Positions 59,441 through 64,000 of a stretch of 64,000 nucleotides of DNA are shown in pieces. Positions within the stretch are counted from its first letter, which is position 1. Every line of letters starts with the position of its first letter. A program made the position numbers and the translations under genes. The notes under the pieces were generated by a model. That model ran no database searches, was not told the DNA's origin, and saw nothing but the letters and a program-made list of their open reading frames with translations. The DNA comes from Thermodesulfobacteriota bacterium. Lineage in GTDB: Bacteria > Desulfobacterota_D > UBA1144 > Nemesobacterales > UBA2774. The DNA is taken from assembly GCA_040754335.1 (NCBI GenBank), contig JBFMCV010000002.1:372001-436000 (forward strand), read 5' to 3'.

Positions 59441-62317
59441 CTACTGCACGGGATGGTGCGGCACGCCTGACAGGATTTCGTTGACCCGGTCTTTGAACTT
59501 CTCTATCTTGAAAGGCTTGATGAGATAGGGGTTGCCGACCCTGTCGAGGAATTCAGCCGTCTTCCGGCTCGGGTCGCCGGTTATGAATATTACCCTGCCG
59601 GTCAGCTCCGGATAGGATTTCCGGAGCTCTTCGAAAAACTCGACCCCGTTCATGTCGGGCATCCTGATGTCGCAGACGATGAGATCATAAGAGCCGAGGT
59701 CGCGGCCCCGTATGGCCTCTTTCCCGTTAGATGCAATTTCGACGGCGTGACCCAGCTCTTCGAGGACCGTTTTCAGGAGGCTTATCACGACCACTTCGTC
59801 TTCCACTATGAGGACCCGAATTTTTCTCAGCTCCTTCAAATCGTTCCGGGCCTCGTATTTTTCGGCGTCCGGGGCGCCCGCTCCGGGCGTAAGCAGAGGC
59901 AGCTCGACTACGAATGTAGCTCCTTCCCCTCCGCCCTCGCGTATGTATATGTCTCCCCCGTGCTCCTTTACTATGCCGTAACTCACCGACAGGCCGAGCC
60001 CCGTTCCCTCCCCCGGCTCCTTTGTCGTGAAGAACGGGTCGAACACCTTTCCCCTGATTTCATCCGGGATGCCCGGCCCGTCGTCGGAGACGGTTATCTC
60101 GATAGCGCCGCCGCTCCCGAGCCCGGACGTTATCTCTATCCTCCCGCTCCCGCGCGCGCCGACGATCGCCTGCTCGGCGTTGAGAAGCAGGTTCATGAGC
60201 ACCTGCTGTATCTGGTTGGGGTCCACCATAGTCTTGGGCAGCCCGGGGTCGAGCTTCTTTACGATCTCGACGTTCCCCAGCCTGTACTGGTATTCCCTGA
60301 ATTCGAGCGCCTGCTCGATGAGACCGTTTATGTCCTCGTAGCTCCTGACGGGCAGGGATTTTCTCGAGAACGAGAGCAGCTTGTCGATGATCCTCACGAC
60401 ACGCTGCGCGGAGTTGTAGATGACCTCAAGCGCGTGCCGCTCCTGCTCGTCATGGCCGTCTTTCTCAAGCAGCCTCCGCGAATACCCGACTATCGGCGTA
60501 AGCGGATTATTTATCTCGTGCGCGATGCTCGAGATCAGCCTCCCTATGGAAGCCATCTTCTCCGACTGGATCAACTGCTCCTGCGCGATCTCTATCTCCC
60601 TCATCATTTTCGCCTTCGCGACGGCGACCGCTATCTGGTCGCCGAGCGTCGTCAGGAACCTTATTTCCTTTTCCGTGAATTTGCGCTCCTTTACGCTGAA
60701 AAACCAGAGGACGCCTATTACTTTCTCTTTAATGAATATCGGAATGCCCAATGCGCTGTGTTCGCCGAGCTCCCTTCCCGCGGGACCCATTGTCATGTCA
60801 TTCTGAGCGTTTTCGATGTTGATCATCGAAGCGGTCTCGATCACCCTCCAGGTGTTTCCTTTCGGATGGGGTATCCTGCCCGCCTTCCGCACATACGTCT
60901 CAGGCACGTTCCTCTCTGCCTGGAGCACCGCTTCCTTTTTCTCTTCGTCCACGAGGTATATCATAGCCATGTCCACGATTTCCGTACCGACTACCATGTC
61001 GAGCGCGACTTTGTATACTTCGTCGAGGTCGAGGAACCTGTGGACGGCCTGCATGAGATTGTTGAGCACTGACAATTCCGCTTCCGTCTGCATCCTTTCG
61101 GTTATGTCGACGACGGTCGCAAGCACGTAAGGCTCGTTCCCTTCGAGGCCTTTTATCAGCGATACGTTCAAAAGTCCGTGCACTATCTGCCCGTTTTTAT
61201 GGAAGTACCTCTTTTCCATCTGGTAATCCCCGATCCTGCCTTCATTCAGCTCACGGAAAAGGGCCCAGTCCTTGGAAGCGTCTTCAGGGTGAGTGAATTC
61301 GGTAAACACCATCGATTTTATTTCTTCTTCCGAGTAGCCGAGCATATTGCCGAGCGCCGGGTTGATCGTTTTGGGGCGGCCGTCCGGATCAACGAGCGCT
61401 ATTCCTATTGCGGCTCTATCGAATATCGCGCGGAAGAGCGCTTCGCTCCGGGCGAGAGCGGTTTGTGCTTCTCTCCGATCGGTAATGTCCCTCGTAATTA
61501 CCACTCCCACTATCTCGCCGTTCTTTTTCCGGACCGGGTTCCCGGTGCACTCGAACCAGTGGTAGCGGCCGCTCTTGTCACGCGCCCTGTACGTCGCCTC
61601 GCCCGAGGACATGCTCATGATCGCTCTCCCGAACTCCGACATCACGCGGGGGAGATCGTCGGGATGGATCAGGTCGAAGGCGGACGTGCCCAGAAGCTCC
61701 TGCTGCTCGAAGCCCAGTATCTGACTGCAGACGGGGTTCACGTAGAGGACCTTGCCGGCGGTGCTGACCTCGTAGATGAGGTCCCGGCTGTTCTCGACGA
61801 GAGCGCGGTATTTCGCCTCGCTCTCGATGACCGATTCTTCCGCTTTCCTGATCCCGGAGATGTCCCGGAATACTAGGACCGCGCCCGAGCACCTGTTCCT
61901 GTCGTCGAATATCGGCGAGCAGTTTCCGGAAATGAACCGTTTGGTCCCGTCGCTCGAGATCAGAACCGCGTCGCCGTCGAGGTCTGCCGCTTCCCCCGTT
62001 TCGATGGCCTTCAAGGCCGGGTTATCATACGTCTGGCCGGTTTTATCGTTTACGAGTCTCAGTACCTCGTCCGAAGACGCCCCGCGGGCTTTCTGGATGC
62101 TCCACCCGGTGAGCCTCTCGGCTACGGGGTTGAAGAGGAGTATGTCCCGCTCTTTGTCGACGATGATGATGCCGTCGCCGATGCTGTGGAACGCGACCGA
62201 CAGCTTGGATATGTTCTTGTCGAGCTCCTTGATTTTATTCTTGCATTTCGTCAGATCGATGAGCAGATCGATATTTTCATTAATCAGCTCTTGTCTGCTT
62301 TTCTCATCGTAGTTCAT
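59441..62317 (-). CDS. Hybrid sensor histidine kinase: three PAS, GAF, kinase, receiver
   Basis: 958 aa, no membrane helix, so a soluble sensor. PAS1 about 40-157, PAS2 165-285 ([14 protein letters not shown]), PAS3 290-410 ([14 protein letters not shown]), GAF about 420-570, HisKA with the phosphorylated His600 in [13 protein letters not shown], HATPase ([30 protein letters not shown]) and a C-terminal receiver (VEDE, acceptor Asp in VCDIRMPD, Lys in IKPFK). It phosphorylates itself and its receiver; a separate Hpt or response regulator is not nearby. Stands alone between repeat-rich gaps. Confidence 0.94.
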   Translation of the reverse strand: MNYDEKSRQELINENIDLLIDLTKCKNKIKELDKNISKLSVAFHSIGDGIIIVDKERDILLFNPVAERLTGWSIQKARGASSDEVLRLVNDKTGQTYDNPALKAIETGEAADLDGDAVLISSDGTKRFISGNCSPIFDDRNRCSGAVLVFRDISGIRKAEESVIESEAKYRALVENSRDLIYEVSTAGKVLYVNPVCSQILGFEQQELLGTSAFDLIHPDDLPRVMSEFGRAIMSMSSGEATYRARDKSGRYHWFECTGNPVRKKNGEIVGVVITRDITDRREAQTALARSEALFRAIFDRAAIGIALVDPDGRPKTINPALGNMLGYSEEEIKSMVFTEFTHPEDASKDWALFRELNEGRIGDYQMEKRYFHKNGQIVHGLLNVSLIKGLEGNEPYVLATVVDITERMQTEAELSVLNNLMQAVHRFLDLDEVYKVALDMVVGTEIVDMAMIYLVDEEKKEAVLQAERNVPETYVRKAGRIPHPKGNTWRVIETASMINIENAQNDMTMGPAGRELGEHSALGIPIFIKEKVIGVLWFFSVKERKFTEKEIRFLTTLGDQIAVAVAKAKMMREIEIAQEQLIQSEKMASIGRLISSIAHEINNPLTPIVGYSRRLLEKDGHDEQERHALEVIYNSAQRVVRIIDKLLSFSRKSLPVRSYEDINGLIEQALEFREYQYRLGNVEIVKKLDPGLPKTMVDPNQIQQVLMNLLLNAEQAIVGARGSGRIEITSGLGSGGAIEITVSDDGPGIPDEIRGKVFDPFFTTKEPGEGTGLGLSVSYGIVKEHGGDIYIREGGGEGATFVVELPLLTPGAGAPDAEKYEARNDLKELRKIRVLIVEDEVVVISLLKTVLEELGHAVEIASNGKEAIRGRDLGSYDLIVCDIRMPDMNGVEFFEELRKSYPELTGRVIFITGDPSRKTAEFLDRVGNPYLIKPFKIEKFKDRVNEILSGVPHHPVQ

Positions 62318-62857
62318 TAATAGTCGTTACCTCGCCCGGCCCCCTGCCGTATGTATAAATTTTAATGCCGATTTCGGATAAAGTGGTTACGTGGGCTATG
62401 AGCCGGGATATTTAATAATCTGCGGCCTTATCCTCTTAAAATATTTATTTTTTTTGTGTTGCCATGGTTCCGTATGTTGAGTAAAGGATAAGGGCGGATT
62501 AAAGCTCGGTTAATGAATCACTCAACTGCAGGAGCGGCTTTCCTGAATCAAGCTTCCGTCTTCGCCAAAGTTTACACCGGACAAGCAGGACAGGCGAAGG
62601 GAATTAAAGGATTAATAGCGAAAGTGTAACTTTTCCCCCTTTGAAAAAGGGGGATTTAAAATAAGAAAAGAAAAATCTTCCCTAACCCTCCTTTTCCAAA
62701 GGAGGGAATGTAAGGAAAAGATAGATTTCTCCTCTTGGCGAAGAGCCCACATTCGCCCTGTTCAGCTTACAGCGAGCGCTTCGGCCTTCCTTTACTAACC
62801 CCGCGGTCTTTTATATCATTCCCCTGTGTCTCACGTAAAAAAAGACGGGGTAAGCGT
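62318..62857. repeat. Repeat-rich spacer
   Basis: Contains a truncated REP-like GGAGCGGCTTTCC (about 62530) and the double hairpin CCCCCTTT/AAAGGGGG plus CCCTCCTTT/AAAGGAGGG (62635-62706). The start of the next gene lies at its right end. Confidence 0.65.
62635..62706. repeat. Double C-run/G-run hairpin repeat
   Basis: CCCCCTTT (62635-62642)/AAAGGGGG (62646-62653) then CCCTCCTTT (62686-62694)/AAAGGAGGG (62698-62706). Preceded by AGCGAAAGTGTAAC, which also precedes the matching hairpin at 63735. Confidence 0.7.
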
Positions 62858-63646
62858 GTGAGGGTCCTGAAAATCCTAGCCGCGCTCGTAGCGCTCAATA
62901 TAGCGCTCCAGCTCGTCTTCGCTTCCCTCACGGAGAGGGGAGAGGTTTACCCGGTATCGCACAGGGGAGCGGCGGGGCTCGCCCCCGAGAATACGCTCGC
63001 GGCGGTGAAGGCTGGCGTGAATTCAGGCGCGCCTTATATAGAGATCGACGTCCGCCTCACTTCGGACGGCGTGCCCGTGCTCATGCACGACGGCACGCTC
63101 GACAGGACTACGGACGGCGCGGGACGGGTGAATGAGCGGACGCGGGAGTACGTGAGGAATCTCGACGCGGGGAGTCATTTCTCTCCCAAATTCAATGGAG
63201 AGCCCGTCCCGGACCTGGGCGCGGTACTCGAATACATGAAAGGTACGCGGTCAACTCTCGTGATAGAAGTGAAGAGTCCCGGAGATTATCCCGATATCGG
63301 GAATGTGCTTGCTGACTATCTCAATAAATACGGTATGGAGAAAAGGGTGGTCGTCATATCGTTCGACCCCGGCTGGATCGGGGAATTCCGCAAGCTCGCG
63401 CCGGGAGTCCCTCTCGGAGCGCTGTACGTCTATCCCTTCTCCATCCCGCCCGCCAGCGAGGTGAAGTACGTGAGCGTCTTCTGGCCGGCGTATGCGCTCG
63501 ACCCTTCTCTCGCGTGGAGGCTCAGGCGCGGGGGATACGCGGTCTGGGCGTGGAACGTGGGCAATTACTACGTCGCAAGGTTCCTCGCGTGGAAGGGTGT
63601 GGAGGGGATAGTCCTCGACAGGCCGGGGATGATGAGGGGGGATTGA
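62858..63646 (+). CDS. Glycerophosphodiester phosphodiesterase
   Basis: 262 aa. An N-terminal hydrophobic helix (VLKILAALVALNIALQLVFA) anchors or exports the protein. SHRGAAGLAPENTLAAVKAG with catalytic His and the Glu-Asn pair, IEIDVRLTSDGVPVLMHDGTLDRTTDG with EID and HD, and a closing GIVLDRPG are GDPD motifs. It splits glycerophosphodiesters into glycerol-3-phosphate and alcohol. I chose GTG 62858 (GGGG upstream, start of the hydrophobic helix) over an upstream frame that runs back into repeat sequence. Confidence 0.9.
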   Translation: MRVLKILAALVALNIALQLVFASLTERGEVYPVSHRGAAGLAPENTLAAVKAGVNSGAPYIEIDVRLTSDGVPVLMHDGTLDRTTDGAGRVNERTREYVRNLDAGSHFSPKFNGEPVPDLGAVLEYMKGTRSTLVIEVKSPGDYPDIGNVLADYLNKYGMEKRVVVISFDPGWIGEFRKLAPGVPLGALYVYPFSIPPASEVKYVSVFWPAYALDPSLAWRLRRGGYAVWAWNVGNYYVARFLAWKGVEGIVLDRPGMMRGD

Positions 63647-64000
63647 AAGAAAAGTACGGATAAACTAAATCCTCCCTAACCCTCCTTTTTCTAAGGAGGG
63701 AATTACAGACTTAGAAGCGAAAGTATAACAATTTCCCCCTTTGTAAAGGGGGATTCAGGTGGATTTTTCATCATCCGCCATACGACACATCCGCAGAGTA
63801 TAGCCTCCCCGGATCTGTCGGATTGTCGGATTCCTTAAACTTGCCTGTGTAGGAGCGGCTTCCAGCCGCGACCATCCTGTGTATCGCGCCAAGATGGCGC
63901 TCCTACAGTTTGAAATGACTGGATTCCCGATAAGGGCATCCGGGAATGACAAATGAAAAGGAAAAGGCTGTATGCTTTCTTCTTTTCCTTGATGAAAAGA
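63647..64000. repeat. Repeat-rich spacer at the window end
   Basis: Holds CCTCCTT/AAGGAGG (63681-63699), CCCCCTTT/AAAGGGGG (63735-63752) and the longest REP-like element (63849-63906). No gene is visible before the window ends. Confidence 0.65.
63849..63906. repeat. REP-like element with terminal inverted repeats
   Basis: The 23-nt palindromic unit followed, 26 bases on, by CGCTCCTAC, the inverse of its own first nine bases GTAGGAGCG. This 58-nt form looks like a BIME-type pair, with the other copies being half units. Confidence 0.7.

Overview
The window comes from a Gram-negative, high-GC bacterium. The evidence is a set of lipoproteins with clear lipoboxes, an OmpA-type protein, a BamE/SmpA-like lipoprotein, Spy/CpxP-like periplasmic proteins, an NrfHA nitrite reductase and the remains of an O-antigen ligase. 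Ile ATA and Arg AGG codons are used heavily, GTG and TTG starts are common, and gene-free gaps are crowded with palindromic repeats. This fits a deltaproteobacteria-like or candidate-phylum genome, but no marker in the window fixes the taxon. All function calls rest on motifs and remembered family knowledge; no search was run.

Region 0-19.8 kb is a mixed housekeeping and accessory stretch. It holds an HDxxH protein, a STAND-like ATPase, small secreted proteins, a P1B ATPase fused to a hemerythrin domain, two tandem repeat lipoproteins, an AhpD-like protein, an AT-rich patch that abuts a 5'-truncated O-antigen ligase, a zincin-motif lipoprotein, a 2OG-Fe(II) oxygenase, an amidohydrolase and an FmdB zinc ribbon. 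A promoter-to-terminator unit with no ORF (about 17.3-17.4 kb) may be a small RNA.

Region 19.86-37.93 kb is the most interesting part. Nineteen same-strand genes follow a strong promoter (TTGACT-N17-TATAGT) that overlaps a palindrome. The run mixes two systems normally described apart. One is the 'nitrogen starvation' or Nit1C-type set: GNAT, AIR-synthase-like, MSMEG_0572-type, MSMEG_0568-type radical SAM and MSMEG_0565-type glycosyltransferase. The other is the oxamate carbamoyltransferase set AllF/AllG/AllH with a carbamate kinase. An XRE-cupin regulator, an FAD disulfide-reductase-like enzyme, an OsmC protein, a second short FdrA-like protein, a ferritin-like protein, a methyltransferase and three consecutive PLP-fold enzymes are added. 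The fold-I enzyme has His where the PLP lysine should be. The nitrilase of canonical Nit1C clusters is absent. A reasonable inference is an undescribed nitrogen-metabolite pathway that makes or breaks a carbamoylated compound and exchanges carbamoyl phosphate with ATP, CO2 and ammonia.

Region 38-48.5 kb carries an SGNH hydrolase, nrfHA, a DUF1275 protein overlapping its convergent neighbour, an APH-like kinase, a TetR regulator with its own palindromic operator, an ECF sigma factor and small secreted proteins. Region 48.5-64 kb has tRNA-Arg(ACG) with tandemly duplicated 3' end, tRNA-Ser(GCT), a RHH plus fused HicA-HicB toxin-antitoxin module with a perfect 20-bp operator, an ECF sigma/anti-sigma/metal-sensor operon, two cupins, a GST, two lipoproteins, a large hybrid histidine kinase and a glycerophosphodiester phosphodiesterase. 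Its gaps are filled by at least four dispersed repeat families, one of which shows compensatory changes in a 15-nt hairpin.
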